From: Patescibacteria group bacterium
GTDB taxonomy: Bacteria; Patescibacteriota; Patescibacteriia; SG8-24
Reading direction: 5' to 3'
Length of the DNA stretch: 36,677 nt
Assembly (NCBI GenBank): GCA_028714475.1
Contig: JAQTNC010000012.1
Coordinates: forward strand, 3,631-40,307
Part shown: positions 13,651 through 22,163 of the stretch, piece after piece
How the letters are laid out: the number at the start of each line of letters is the position of its first letter
How positions within the stretch are numbered: the first letter of the stretch is position 1
Position numbers and translations under genes: made by a program
Notes under the pieces: generated by a model
Databases searched by the model: none
What the model saw: only the letters and a program-made list of their open reading frames with translations
What the model was told of the DNA's origin: nothing

Positions 13651-16600
13651 ATGGCTAAGTTCCACTTGCCGACCATTGAGGAGGAAAACCTGAAACGTTG
13701 GGAGGAGCGGGGCGTTTTCCGTCAGGTTTTGGCCAAGCCGTCGACCCGCGGCAATTTTGTGTTTTTTGAGGGGCCGCCGACCGCGAACGGCAAGCCCGGC
13801 CTGCATCATGTCTTGGCGCGTTCCTTTAAGGATGTCGTCTTGCGTTTCCGCACCATGCGCGGTTATCACATCGATCGCAAGGCCGGCTGGGACACGCACG
13901 GCTTGCCGGTGGAGCTGGAGGTCGAGAAGCAGTTGGGTTTCACCAAGAAACAGGACATCGAGGAATACGGCATCGCCAAGTTCAACGCCAAGTGCCGAGA
14001 ATCGGTTTGGAAATATCTGGACCTGTGGGAGAAGCTGACGCGACGCACCGCCTTCTGGGTGGATTTAGAGAACCCCTACGTCACGTACAAGAACGACTAC
14101 ATCGAATCGCTGTGGTGGATTCTCAAGGAGATCGACCAGAAGGGCCTGCTCTATCAGGGATACAAGATCACGCCGCATTGTCCGCGTTGCGTAACGTCGC
14201 TGTCATCGCATGAGTTGGCACAGGGGTATAAGGACGTGGACGACCAGTCCATCTACGTGAAGTTCCACATCGCCGGGAGCGAGAATCGTTTTTTCCTGGT
14301 TTGGACGACCACGCCATGGACGCTGCCGGGCAACGACGCGCTCGCGGTCGGCGCGGATATCGAGTATGTCGAGGCGCGGCTTGCGGCGACGGGGGAACAG
14401 CTCATCTTGGCGAAGGCTCGGCTCGCGGCGCTTGACGGCGAATACGAAGTTATTGCCGAAATGCGTGGTCGCGATCTCGCGGGTATGGCCTATGAGCCGC
14501 TTTACCGCACGGCGGAGGCTTTTGCGTCCGATGCCCAGAAACCGCGTCTGGCCAATGCCTATAAGGTTTACGCCGCCGATTTCGTCTCGACGGTTGACGG
14601 TTCAGGCATCGTGCACATCGCGCCGGCTTTCGGTCTTGAGGACGCGGAGCTTGGTGAAAAGGCGAAACTGCCGACGTTGCTCACCGTGGACGCGACCGGC
14701 ACGATGCTTTCGGATGCGCCGGGCAAGGGTAAATTCGTGAAGAAGGCCGACGAGGACGTGAAAGCGGACTTGACGGCGCGCGGTCTGCTTTACAAGAGCG
14801 AGACTTATCGCCACAGCTATCCGTTCTGCTGGCGTTGCGGCACGCCGCTCATCTATTACGCCAAGAATTCCTGGTACATCCGAATGTCGGAATTGCGCGA
14901 GGAGCTGCAGAAGGGCAATGAGAGCATCAATTGGGTGCCGGCGCACATCAAGGAAGGGCGCTTCGGCGAATGGCTCAAGGATGTCAAGGATTGGGCGTTG
15001 TCGCGCGAGCGCTATTGGGGCACGCCGCTGCCGGTTTGGCAGTGTTCGTGCGGACACCGGGAAACCGTCGGCGGGCGCGATGGCCTTAAGTCATTGGCTC
15101 GACCGGCAAACCGGTATTTCCTCCAGCGGCACGGCGAGGCGGAAAACAACGTTGCCGACATCGTGAGCTGCTGGCCGGAACAGAAGGAATTCCACCTGAC
15201 CGAGAAGGGGCGGCAGCAGGCACGGGAGGCGGCCGCGAAGCTCAGGTCAATCGGCATCGAGGAGGTTTATTCGTCGGATATTGCCCGAGCCAAGGAAACG
15301 GCGGAAATCATCGCCGCCGAGTTGGGTTTGCCGATCAAATTCGATGAGCGGCTGCGCGAGATTGAATTCGGCGCTTATAACGGCAAGGGCGCAAAGGAGT
15401 ATCATGGGCAGTTTGCTGATCAATTGGAACGCTTCGACAAGCCATCCGAGGGCGGCGAGTCATTGCGTGATTGTCGCCGACGCGTGGTCGGATTCTTCAA
15501 GGGAATTAACGCCCAATCCAGCGGCAAGAAAATCCTTGTGGTCAGCCACGGCGATCCAATTTGGATGTTGCGGACAGGGCTCCAGGAATTGCCCGATGCC
15601 GCTGCCTTGGAGGCTGATGATTATAACCATAAGGGCCAGTTTGCCGAGTTGGAACTTGAGTCCGGCTTGCCGCGCGACGAGGAGGGGCACGTTGATTTAC
15701 ATCGGCCATACATTGACGAGGTCGTGTTGAAATGCCCGGACTGCGGCGGTGAGATGCGGCGCGTCACCGACGTCATTGACGTCTGGTTCGATTCCGGCGC
15801 CATGCCGTTCGCCCAGTGGCACTATCCGTTCGAGAACAAGGAACGCATTGATGGCGGAAGCAATTTCCCGGCGGAATACATTTCCGAAGCCATTGATCAG
15901 ACGCGCGGGTGGTTCTACACCTTGCTGGCCATTTCGACGCTGCTTGGGCGTGGTGCGCCGTACAAGAACGTCATCTGTCTCGGCCACCTGCTCGACGCCA
16001 AAGGCCAGAAGATGTCCAAGTCCAAGGGCAACGTTGTTGATCCGTGGGAGATGTTCTCGAAATACGGCGCGGATGCCGTGCGTTGGCATTTCTTCACCGT
16101 CAATCAGCCCGGCGACGTGAAGTGCTTTGACGAGAAGTCGCTCGACGAGGTGACCAAGAAGGTTTTCCTCATCCTCTGGAACGTGCTGACCTTCTGGAAG
16201 ACTTACGCCGGCGAAACGCGGGGTTCGGACGATTTGCCGGCCGCCGGCCATCCGCTCGACCGTTGGGTTCTGGCGCGGCTAGCCGAGCTCGAACGGGAAA
16301 CGCGTGGCGGTCTCGAGACCTACAACGTCGTTGATGCCTGCCGCGCCATCGGCGCGTTCGTGGACGAGCTTTCCACTTGGTATCTGCGTCGCAGCCGCGA
16401 TCGGTTCAAGTCCTCTGACGAACGCGCGAAGGACGAGGCAGTGGCGACGCTCGGCTACGTCCTCCGGACGCTGTCGAAAATCATGGCGCCGTTCACGCCG
16501 TTTTTGGCCGAACAGCTGTATGCCGAAACCGGCGGGCGATTGGATTCCGTGCATCTCGCCGAGTGGCCGGAAAATGCCGGTCAAACCGACCCCCAAGTCA

Positions 16601-17100
16601 TCGCGCTCATGGATTATGTTCGTTCGGCGGCCTCTTCCGGTCTGGAGGCGCGCGCCGCCGCCGGCATTCCGGTGCGGCAGGCGCTCGCCAAGGCCACGGT
16701 TCGCTCGCCGCAGGCCTTCGAGCCGTGGATGAAAGGCATCGTGCAGAGCGAGTTGAATGTCGAGGCCGTCGAGACGTCGGTCGTGACTGACGCGAAGACC
16801 GCCGGCGTTGAGCTCGACACGGTCCTGACGCCGGAATTGAAACGCAAGGGCGCGGCGCGCGAGGTCGTCCGTCACGTCAACGACTTACGCAAGGGCGCGG
16901 GCATGACCATCGGCGATCGCATCAAGCTGGCTTACGAGACGGAAAGCGCCTTCTGGAAAGAGGTTTTCTCCGAACATTCCTCCGTCATCGCCGCCGACAC
17001 ACTCGCCAATGCGGTCGAGGTCGGCCGTGCGGATACACCTCATCAGCGAGAAATCGAGGTCGAGGGGGAGAAGATTCTAGTCAGCATTGAACGGCTCTAA
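13651..17100 (+). CDS. ileS: isoleucyl-tRNA synthetase with an inserted histidine-phosphatase domain
   Basis: 1149 aa. It charges tRNA-Ile with isoleucine. The ATP-binding HIGH-type motif is GLHH (50-53) within PPTANGKPGLHHVLA, and KMSKS is at 787-791. GWDTHGLPVE, WTTTPWTLPGN (editing domain), RYWGTPLPVW and DVWFDSGAMPFAQWHYPF place it with the eukaryotic/archaeal-like (type 2) IleRS group. Between CSCGHRETVGG and the zinc-ribbon CPDCGGEM lies an extra segment, about residues 485-672, that is a complete histidine phosphatase (phosphoglycerate-mutase-like) domain: RHG with nucleophile His494, Arg546 in SSDIARAKETA, Glu570 in LREIEFG, and His633 in VVSHGD. All catalytic residues are present. 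Without the insert the enzyme would be about 960 aa. It is first in a run ileS-ruvA-femAB-like-tRNA-Arg. No Shine-Dalgarno is visible. Confidence 0.95.
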   Translation: MAKFHLPTIEEENLKRWEERGVFRQVLAKPSTRGNFVFFEGPPTANGKPGLHHVLARSFKDVVLRFRTMRGYHIDRKAGWDTHGLPVELEVEKQLGFTKKQDIEEYGIAKFNAKCRESVWKYLDLWEKLTRRTAFWVDLENPYVTYKNDYIESLWWILKEIDQKGLLYQGYKITPHCPRCVTSLSSHELAQGYKDVDDQSIYVKFHIAGSENRFFLVWTTTPWTLPGNDALAVGADIEYVEARLAATGEQLILAKARLAALDGEYEVIAEMRGRDLAGMAYEPLYRTAEAFASDAQKPRLANAYKVYAADFVSTVDGSGIVHIAPAFGLEDAELGEKAKLPTLLTVDATGTMLSDAPGKGKFVKKADEDVKADLTARGLLYKSETYRHSYPFCWRCGTPLIYYAKNSWYIRMSELREELQKGNESINWVPAHIKEGRFGEWLKDVKDWALSRERYWGTPLPVWQCSCGHRETVGGRDGLKSLARPANRYFLQRHGEAENNVADIVSCWPEQKEFHLTEKGRQQAREAAAKLRSIGIEEVYSSDIARAKETAEIIAAELGLPIKFDERLREIEFGAYNGKGAKEYHGQFADQLERFDKPSEGGESLRDCRRRVVGFFKGINAQSSGKKILVVSHGDPIWMLRTGLQELPDAAALEADDYNHKGQFAELELESGLPRDEEGHVDLHRPYIDEVVLKCPDCGGEMRRVTDVIDVWFDSGAMPFAQWHYPFENKERIDGGSNFPAEYISEAIDQTRGWFYTLLAISTLLGRGAPYKNVICLGHLLDAKGQKMSKSKGNVVDPWEMFSKYGADAVRWHFFTVNQPGDVKCFDEKSLDEVTKKVFLILWNVLTFWKTYAGETRGSDDLPAAGHPLDRWVLARLAELERETRGGLETYNVVDACRAIGAFVDELSTWYLRRSRDRFKSSDERAKDEAVATLGYVLRTLSKIMAPFTPFLAEQLYAETGGRLDSVHLAEWPENAGQTDPQVIALMDYVRSAASSGLEARAAAGIPVRQALAKATVRSPQAFEPWMKGIVQSELNVEAVETSVVTDAKTAGVELDTVLTPELKRKGAAREVVRHVNDLRKGAGMTIGDRIKLAYETESAFWKEVFSEHSSVIAADTLANAVEVGRADTPHQREIEVEGEKILVSIERL

Positions 17101-17101
17101 T

Positions 17102-17665
17102 ATGATCATCAATCTGTCAGGAAAGATAACGCACAAGGCCGCCGATTGGGTCGTCGTGGAGGCTGCTGGCGTCGGTTACCGCGTCTTTGTCACTCCGGCT
17201 CTCAACGAAACGCTGAAAGTCGGTACGGTCGCCAAACTTTGGACGCATGAGCACCAGCGCGATGATGGTCGCGAGCTGTATGGCTTTGGGTCAATGAACG
17301 AACTGGATCTGTTCAAGAAACTCGTAGACATCTCCGGCGTCGGTCCGCGTCTGGCTTTGAACGTGTTGGCGCTCGGTTCGGTCAAGGAAATCGAACGCGC
17401 CATCGAGAAGGGCGACGTGGATCTGTTGTCGCGGGTGCCGCGCATTGGACGCAAGACGGCGCAGAAGATCATCTTGGAACTGCGGGGCAAGCTGGTTGAC
17501 GGCGGCCGCGACGGCGACGAGGTCTTGGCCGCGCTCATCGGCCTGGGATATGACCGCGAAGCCGCGCGCGAGGCCCTGCGCCAACCGAGCGTCAAGGAAA
17601 CGTCGACCGTTGAAGCCCAGCTTAAGGCCGCACTCAAGGAATTGGGTAGGCGTCAGTCGCGGTAA
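17102..17665 (+). CDS. ruvA: Holliday junction branch migration protein RuvA
   Basis: 187 aa, normal for RuvA. It binds four-way junctions as a tetramer and loads the RuvB motor. The N-terminal OB-fold starts MIINLSGKITHKAADWVVVE and includes VGYRVFV. Two helix-hairpin-helix repeats follow (FKKLVDISGVGPRLALNVL and LLSRVPRIGRKTAQKIILEL). The C-terminal RuvB-binding domain is DEVLAALIGLGYDREAAREAL. The start is 1 base after the ileS stop; a longer frame from 17087 inside ileS is not needed. No ruvB or ruvC is present in the window. Confidence 0.95.
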   Translation: MIINLSGKITHKAADWVVVEAAGVGYRVFVTPALNETLKVGTVAKLWTHEHQRDDGRELYGFGSMNELDLFKKLVDISGVGPRLALNVLALGSVKEIERAIEKGDVDLLSRVPRIGRKTAQKIILELRGKLVDGGRDGDEVLAALIGLGYDREAAREALRQPSVKETSTVEAQLKAALKELGRRQSR

Positions 17666-17671
17666 GCGATC

Positions 17672-18778
17672 ATGATCTCCTCACATCTCGCCCGCAATGA
17701 GCAGTCTTGGGACGCATTCGTCATGGCGAACGGCGGCGGTTTTCATCATGCTTGGGATTGGGCGCGCTTTCAGGAGGCGGCGGGGCGGCAGATTTATCGG
17801 TTCAGGATAGACGAGCCGTCAAAGGACGAAGGCGGCGAGCACGAGGACACGGTCATCCAGTTTGTGGCCGTTATTCATGCGTTGCCGCTCGGTTTTCGTT
17901 ACACTTATGTTCCGTATGGGCCGGTATTGCGGCGCGGCGACGCTGCGGAGAACGCCCGGCGTTTTGAGACGTTCGTCGGCGCGCTTCGTGAGTTCGTTGC
18001 CCGAGAACACCTCCTTTTCGCGCGCGTTGATTTTCCGTTTCGGCAATCTTCAACCATGGTCACCGAGGAGGTGTTGGCACAGCACGGCTTTCAGCCGGTC
18101 AAAGCCGTTGCTCCGGCCGCCACGAGCATCGTTGATCTGGTGCCGACCGAAGAGCAATTGCTTTCCGCCATGCACCCCAAGACGCGCTACAATATCCGTG
18201 TGGCCGAGCGCCACGGCGTTGTCGTTCGCGAGGCAGCTTACGGTAACGCACACTTGCTACAGCATGACGTGGAGTTGTTCTGGCGCCTGCTTTCGGAGAC
18301 GGCGGCTCGCGACGGCTTCCGAACCCATCCTCGCTCCTATTACGAGACGATGATTGACGCGTTGTCCCCGAAGAAGCGCACGAACCTGACTGTCCGCCTC
18401 GTTTTTGCCGAACACGCGGGCGAGGTGGCGTCCGCGGCCTTGGTGGCCGACTACGGCGATATGGTGACTTACTTGCACGGCGCTTCGTCGTCGGTCAAGC
18501 GGCCAGTCATGGCGCCGTACGCGCTGCATTGGGAGATTATCCGTGAGGCTAAGCGCCGCGGCTTTGCCAAATATGATTTCTGGGGCGTGGCGGCGACCGA
18601 TGCGCCGGATGACCCGTGGGCCGGGATCACTCGTTTCAAACTCGGCTTCGGCGGCCGACGGGAAAATTACCTTGGGACCTGGGAGTTGCCAAACGGGGGA
18701 GTTTGGTATAAGTTGTATCGCAGCGTTAAGAATATTAGGGGTCGAGGAAGGCACGGCGGTGCGTCCGCCAGACAATAG
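17672..18778 (+). CDS. FemAB/FemX-like aminoacyltransferase
   Basis: 368 aa with two GNAT-like folds. FemABX proteins add amino acids from aminoacyl-tRNA to the peptidoglycan stem peptide (lipid II) at the cytoplasmic membrane face. Supporting features are an N-terminal SWDAFV...GGGFHHAWDWARFQE segment, the LLSAMHPKTRYNIRVAERHGV block (conserved Lys-x-Arg-x-N-I motif), HGASSSVKRPVMAPYALHWEIIREAKRRG and the C-terminal YDFWGVA...GITRFKLGFGG block. It follows ruvA by 6 bases and is 3 bases before tRNA-Arg(CCG), so all are probably co-transcribed. The amino acid and acceptor are not predictable. Related BacF/CelD-type GNAT proteins are an alternative. Confidence 0.82.
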   Translation: MISSHLARNEQSWDAFVMANGGGFHHAWDWARFQEAAGRQIYRFRIDEPSKDEGGEHEDTVIQFVAVIHALPLGFRYTYVPYGPVLRRGDAAENARRFETFVGALREFVAREHLLFARVDFPFRQSSTMVTEEVLAQHGFQPVKAVAPAATSIVDLVPTEEQLLSAMHPKTRYNIRVAERHGVVVREAAYGNAHLLQHDVELFWRLLSETAARDGFRTHPRSYYETMIDALSPKKRTNLTVRLVFAEHAGEVASAALVADYGDMVTYLHGASSSVKRPVMAPYALHWEIIREAKRRGFAKYDFWGVAATDAPDDPWAGITRFKLGFGGRRENYLGTWELPNGGVWYKLYRSVKNIRGRGRHGGASARQ

Positions 18779-18781
18779 AAT

Positions 18782-18856
18782 GCGCCCGTAGTTTAACGGA
18801 TAGAATATGGGCCTCCGAAGCCTGTGATCCAAGTTCGATTCTTGGCGGGCGCACCA
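18782..18856 (+). tRNA. tRNA-Arg(CCG)
   Basis: 75 bases with encoded CCA. Acceptor GCGCCCG/CGGGCGC is fully paired; D stem GTTT/GAAT is weak (wobbles); anticodon stem TGGGC/GCCTG contains two G-U pairs; loop CTCCGAA gives anticodon CCG; T arm CCAAG-TTCGATT-CTTGG. It starts 3 bases after the FemAB-like stop codon. Confidence 0.93.
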
Positions 18857-18892
18857 CGAAAAAACCAGTGCTTAAGCACTGGTTTTTTCGTG
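18855..18892 (+). terminator. intrinsic terminator after tRNA-Arg, starting inside the CCA end
   Basis: A perfect 38-base palindrome with core CCAGTGCTT/AAGCACTGG followed by TTTTTTCGTG. The outer stem begins in the tRNA CCA, as in the tRNA-Ala unit. Confidence 0.88.
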
Positions 18893-18976
18893 CCCTGTAC
18901 CGGAGCGGAGCGACTGGTACGGGGCCTTTTCCTTGGACGAACGCTGGGATTCACGTGGCGCGCCACAAAAATTTTC

Positions 18977-19068
18977 ATCCCCGCGAAAGCGGGGATCCAG
19001 AAAAACCCAGGCGCTTCCGGCCGCCGCCCCGCAGCAGACGTTCTGCCCCGAGCGTAGTCGAGGGGCAG
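18977..19068. repeat. two REP-like hairpins
   Basis: ATCCCCGC-GAAA-GCGGGGAT at 18977-18996, followed by CCAG, resembles the very common environmental-genome repeat with a CCCGCGAAAGCGGG core. CTGCCCC (19043-19049) pairs with GGGGCAG (19062-19068) and looks like an inverted member of the TCGACT...GCTC repeat family of this window. Confidence 0.55.
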
Positions 19069-19400
19069 GACAGTCCCTGTCATTTTCGCCCCCGCTGTTT
19101 GGCGGGGTAAACTACAGCGGGAATCCAGGCAGAAACCAGGCACTTTCGGCCGCCGGTCGGAACCGCTTCCGTCGACCGCGCTCGCGCTGGATGCGTAATT
19201 GCGCGAGCGATGGTCTCCGGAACCGGCCCCGCCCGGCGGCCTCCGCGCTAACCCTCACCAAACCAAAATAGTATGCGCTCGGCCTGCGGAGGCGTCGCAA
19301 AGCGACGCCCGGCCTCGCGAAATGACGATGAGTTGTCCGCAAGGAAAGTTATATGACGGTCTTCCCGTGTAGAAGAAAGTCTAGACCGAAAAACGAGAAT

Positions 19401-19426
19401 AAAAAAAGCCGGCTCGTGGCCGGTTC
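19401..19426 (-). terminator. minus-strand terminator-like hairpin with T7
   Basis: On the minus strand, an ACCGGC...GCCGG stem is followed by TTTTTTT. No recognised minus-strand gene lies upstream of it in the intergenic region, so it may be a relic of a lost gene. Confidence 0.45.
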
Positions 19427-19444
19427 TATCAGAGGTGGTCGGAT

Positions 19445-19518
19445 ATTCCTTGTCCTGGCGCTACGCTTCCCTCCCGCAATCTGTTGTATGCGGGAAGCGT
19501 AGCGCCAGGACAAGGAAT
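19445..19518. repeat. 27-bp perfect inverted repeat with 20-base loop
   Basis: 19445-19471 is the exact reverse complement of 19492-19518; the loop also has a short CCCGCA/TGCGGG pairing. It sits exactly at the left edge of the AT-rich island. Such an arm length is far beyond chance and suggests an element end, a cruciform, or a long RNA hairpin. Confidence 0.85.
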
Positions 19519-19987
19519 AGTCAAATTTATCGCGCCACAAAAAGACGCAAACAAAAGGCCATACGCAACTGCCGATTTTAATGATTTTTTGGAAAACATA
19601 TTGGCTATTTCTCGTTATATTTTAGAGCAAAAACGAAAAAAAGAAAAACGAAATTATTGGCGAGAATATAATTGAAATCATAAATCGTGCGGAGCATACC
19701 TTGCGGAAAAATAGTTTCATTACGCGAGGGCGGGCGGCACTTAATGTGCCGCCCCGGAGCAGGTCGCGAAGCGACCGGCCGAGCGTCTATTTTCTCTAGG
19801 TTGGCGGTATGAGCGCGGAGGCCGCCGCCCCCAGCGTCACCGTAGAGATTCCGTAGGAGCCGCCCGCCGGAAGCGACAGCCGGACGCGCGAGCTCGCGCA
19901 GCGGGGCCGGCGGAGCGGGAGGGCGCAGGCGGCGACACAGGAATCGACCAGGTGACGCGGGGCGGCGGCCGGAAGCGCTTTTTTAGG

Positions 19988-20020
19988 CCCCCTCGACTCG
20001 CCCTGCGGGCTCGCTCGGGG
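19988..20020. repeat. hairpin repeat with CCTCGACT...CGCTCGGGG ends (copy 3)
   Basis: CCCCCTCGACT and CGCTCGGGG enclose GCCC-TGC-GGGC. The end motifs match those of the copies at 1730-1776 and 34734-34773 apart from a few bases. Confidence 0.5.
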
Positions 20021-20033
20021 AATGTAAAATGGA

Positions 20034-20060
20034 TCCTCCCCGCAATACTGCGGGGAGGAT
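20034..20060 (-). terminator. probable terminator of the envelope operon
   Basis: TCCTCCCCGCA pairs with TGCGGGGAGGA. It lies about 35 bases after the stop of the DUF11-like gene on the minus strand, followed by CCATTTTAC; the T-run is short. It resembles a REP-type hairpin reused as a terminator. Confidence 0.5.
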
Positions 20061-20093
20061 GACATTAAAATTTGGAGGCGGAGAGCTGCGTTT

Positions 20094-22139
20094 TTATTGC
20101 ACCCTTCCTTTGCTGGCGGCGAGGTCGTCGGCTTCCGGGGAGGTGGTGGTCGGCGGGGTCGAAAGGATGATGGCGTTGCCGTTCACCTTGTCGCGCGCCT
20201 CGAAGATGACGGCGTCCACGAGCGTCGGCACCTTGCCGCGCTGGTCAGCGGTCGGCGTGATGGCCACGTCGAAGCTGACGGTCATCTTGCTCACCGTGAT
20301 TGGGAGCCAATTCAGGTTCCAGACGATCTTGCCGACCGCGGCGTCGAATTTCAGGTCGCCGGCATCAACGCTGGATTTGCCGGTCCAGACGACGTTGTCC
20401 GGCAGGCGCGCCGACAGCTTTAGGTCTGCGAGATCGTGGAGGGAATTGGTTAGCGTCCAGGTGACGCGGTAGGTCGTGGCTTCATCCACGCGCGGCGGCA
20501 GCGGTCCGCTGCCGATGGGAATGCCGTCCTCGTTGAAATACCGCGTCGCCGCTTCGAGGCGCGCGTCACTCGACACGATGGCGGCGAAAGGCGGCGCTTG
20601 GATGACGCGGTCGGCAGGCTCGTGGTCAATCAAGCCTATCTTCGCCTCAAGGGACGAGGTGACGCGGTAATCACCGGACTTGGCGTCGTCAAGCGGCGCG
20701 GCCAAGAGCGGCACGTCAAAATCAATCGTGCCTTCATCCGACGGGCCGATGCGACCGAGCGCCCTGACTTGCCGCTTGGTCCAGGTGACGCGGTTGCCGT
20801 CGCGGACGCCTTGCTCCTTGTCCTTCATCTGGTTCCAGAGCAGGACGCGGTTTTGGTCCGGTTGGGCATCAAGAAGGATGGATATCTCCACGTCGTCGAG
20901 CGAGACCTCCCCGGTGTTTCGCCAGGTGACGGCGTAGTGAAGCGTGTCGCCGAACGCGACGGGTTGGTCGCCGCTCTTGCCGTTCAGGATGAGCGCCAAG
21001 GCCAACTGCCCCTCGACCACATCCGCGCTGTAAGACGCCTCCTTCTGGATTTTGAACTCTTCATTGGCATCCAGGTACCCGAGCCGGGCCTTGATTTCGT
21101 TCAGGCCCTTGGCATCCGACGCGAACGTCCCTGATATCTTGATGTGGCCTTCGGTGTTGGGGGCGATTGAATCCAAATTCCAGGTGTTTTTGGCATCGTC
21201 GGTCGCTGTCGGTTCAACGGACTCCGGAATGAACGACGGCGGGAAGTCGGCCACCACCCGCATTTTTTTGAATTCCGTTTCCGATTGGTTGACGTAGCCG
21301 ATGTCAATGGTGACCTTGTCGCCGGGCATGATCTTGGCCGGACCGGTCGCGGACAGGGCAAAGACGGAATCGGCCACCGGCGCGCTCAAGGTCGCGACCT
21401 TCTGGAATTCGGAGTTGAAGTCCGCCGGGCGGTACGTGAGGATGGCCTGCAGGTCGAGCGGCTGGCCGAGCGGCGCCTGGACGACGCCTTTGATCTCGAT
21501 TTGGTCGTCCTTGCCGGGCGCCAATGACCCAACGCGCCAGAGCCCGTCGTCGCCGGGTTTCGGGTTGGTCTCGGTGACCACGAATTCCTTGGGCAGGCGC
21601 ATCTCGAGCGACGCGGTGCCGAGCGGCACGCGTTCGCCGTTGCGGTAGCTCACGACGTACGTGATCGGCTCACCGCTCTTGATCTCATGCGGGCCTTCAA
21701 TCACCAGCTCCACGCCTTCGCCGCTGAACTTGCGATCCGTCGGGTTGAAGAAAAGGAAGCCGGCCCACGAGACGGCGGCCAGGAACCCGAAAAAGACCGC
21801 CAGCCCGATGAGCGTTTTCCGCGCGAGCGACGAGCGGACGCGCGTGAGCCGCGTCATGTCCGTGGCTTCCGGCCCGTCGTAGATGGTGTGCAGTTCCTCC
21901 TCAAGCTCCGCTTCGGAGACGGCCGAGTCCGGCAGCGGCGCGTCGGAAGACAGCCAGCGCTTGTCGTCCGGCATACCCGGTTTCGCGGGTTGTCCGGGTG
22001 CGGCATTCTTTACGGGCGGCGGCGGTTGCCCGGCCGGAGCCGGTGGCTTCGCTTTCAGGTGACGGCTCATGAACAGGCCGGGTTTTGACGGCTTCTTTTC
22101 CGGCGGATTGTTTTCAGGCGGCGTTGTCGTTTCAGTCAT
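20094..22139 (-). CDS. single-pass membrane protein with DUF11/CARDB-like extracellular repeats
   Basis: 681 aa. The N-terminal about 108 residues are proline-rich and charged, probably disordered and cytoplasmic. One membrane helix follows (about 110-131, TLIGLAVFFGFLAAVSWAGFLFF). The rest is a series of beta-sandwich repeats, each marked by IKSGEPITYVVSYRN, IMPGDKVTIDIGYVNQS, VAFGDTLHYAVTWRNTG and DEATTYRVTWTLTN-type segments, typical of DUF11/CARDB-like surface repeats. No enzyme motif is visible. It is the last gene of a three-gene operon after the glycosyltransferase and DUF4012 protein, and it may be a surface scaffold. The family of each repeat is by pattern only. Confidence 0.8.
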   Translation of the reverse strand: MTETTTPPENNPPEKKPSKPGLFMSRHLKAKPPAPAGQPPPPVKNAAPGQPAKPGMPDDKRWLSSDAPLPDSAVSEAELEEELHTIYDGPEATDMTRLTRVRSSLARKTLIGLAVFFGFLAAVSWAGFLFFNPTDRKFSGEGVELVIEGPHEIKSGEPITYVVSYRNGERVPLGTASLEMRLPKEFVVTETNPKPGDDGLWRVGSLAPGKDDQIEIKGVVQAPLGQPLDLQAILTYRPADFNSEFQKVATLSAPVADSVFALSATGPAKIMPGDKVTIDIGYVNQSETEFKKMRVVADFPPSFIPESVEPTATDDAKNTWNLDSIAPNTEGHIKISGTFASDAKGLNEIKARLGYLDANEEFKIQKEASYSADVVEGQLALALILNGKSGDQPVAFGDTLHYAVTWRNTGEVSLDDVEISILLDAQPDQNRVLLWNQMKDKEQGVRDGNRVTWTKRQVRALGRIGPSDEGTIDFDVPLLAAPLDDAKSGDYRVTSSLEAKIGLIDHEPADRVIQAPPFAAIVSSDARLEAATRYFNEDGIPIGSGPLPPRVDEATTYRVTWTLTNSLHDLADLKLSARLPDNVVWTGKSSVDAGDLKFDAAVGKIVWNLNWLPITVSKMTVSFDVAITPTADQRGKVPTLVDAVIFEARDKVNGNAIILSTPPTTTSPEADDLAASKGRVQ

Positions 22140-22163
22140 ATCTTTTCAATGAAGCCCGGGCGG

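Larger units (their letters stand above)
18857..20093. other. 1.2-kb repeat-rich intergenic region
   Basis: No confident gene. In order: tRNA terminator; hairpin ATCCCCGC-GAAA-GCGGGGAT (18977-18996); CTGCCCC/GGGGCAG hairpin with GAGCGTAGTCGA loop (19043-19068); GGCGTCGC/GCGACGCC hairpin (19291-19309); a minus-strand-type terminator (19401-19426); a 27-bp perfect inverted repeat (19445-19518); an AT-rich island (about 19519-19730) with an open frame of 63 codons starting at a TTG at 19484; hairpins GGGCGGCAC/GTGCCGCCC (19732-19754) and GGTCGC/GCGACC (19762-19776); a third CTCGACT...CGCTCGGGG repeat (19988-20020); and a GGGGAGGA hairpin (20034-20060) that terminates the minus-strand operon. It looks like an accumulation site for small repeats or remnants of mobile DNA. 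Confidence 0.6.
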
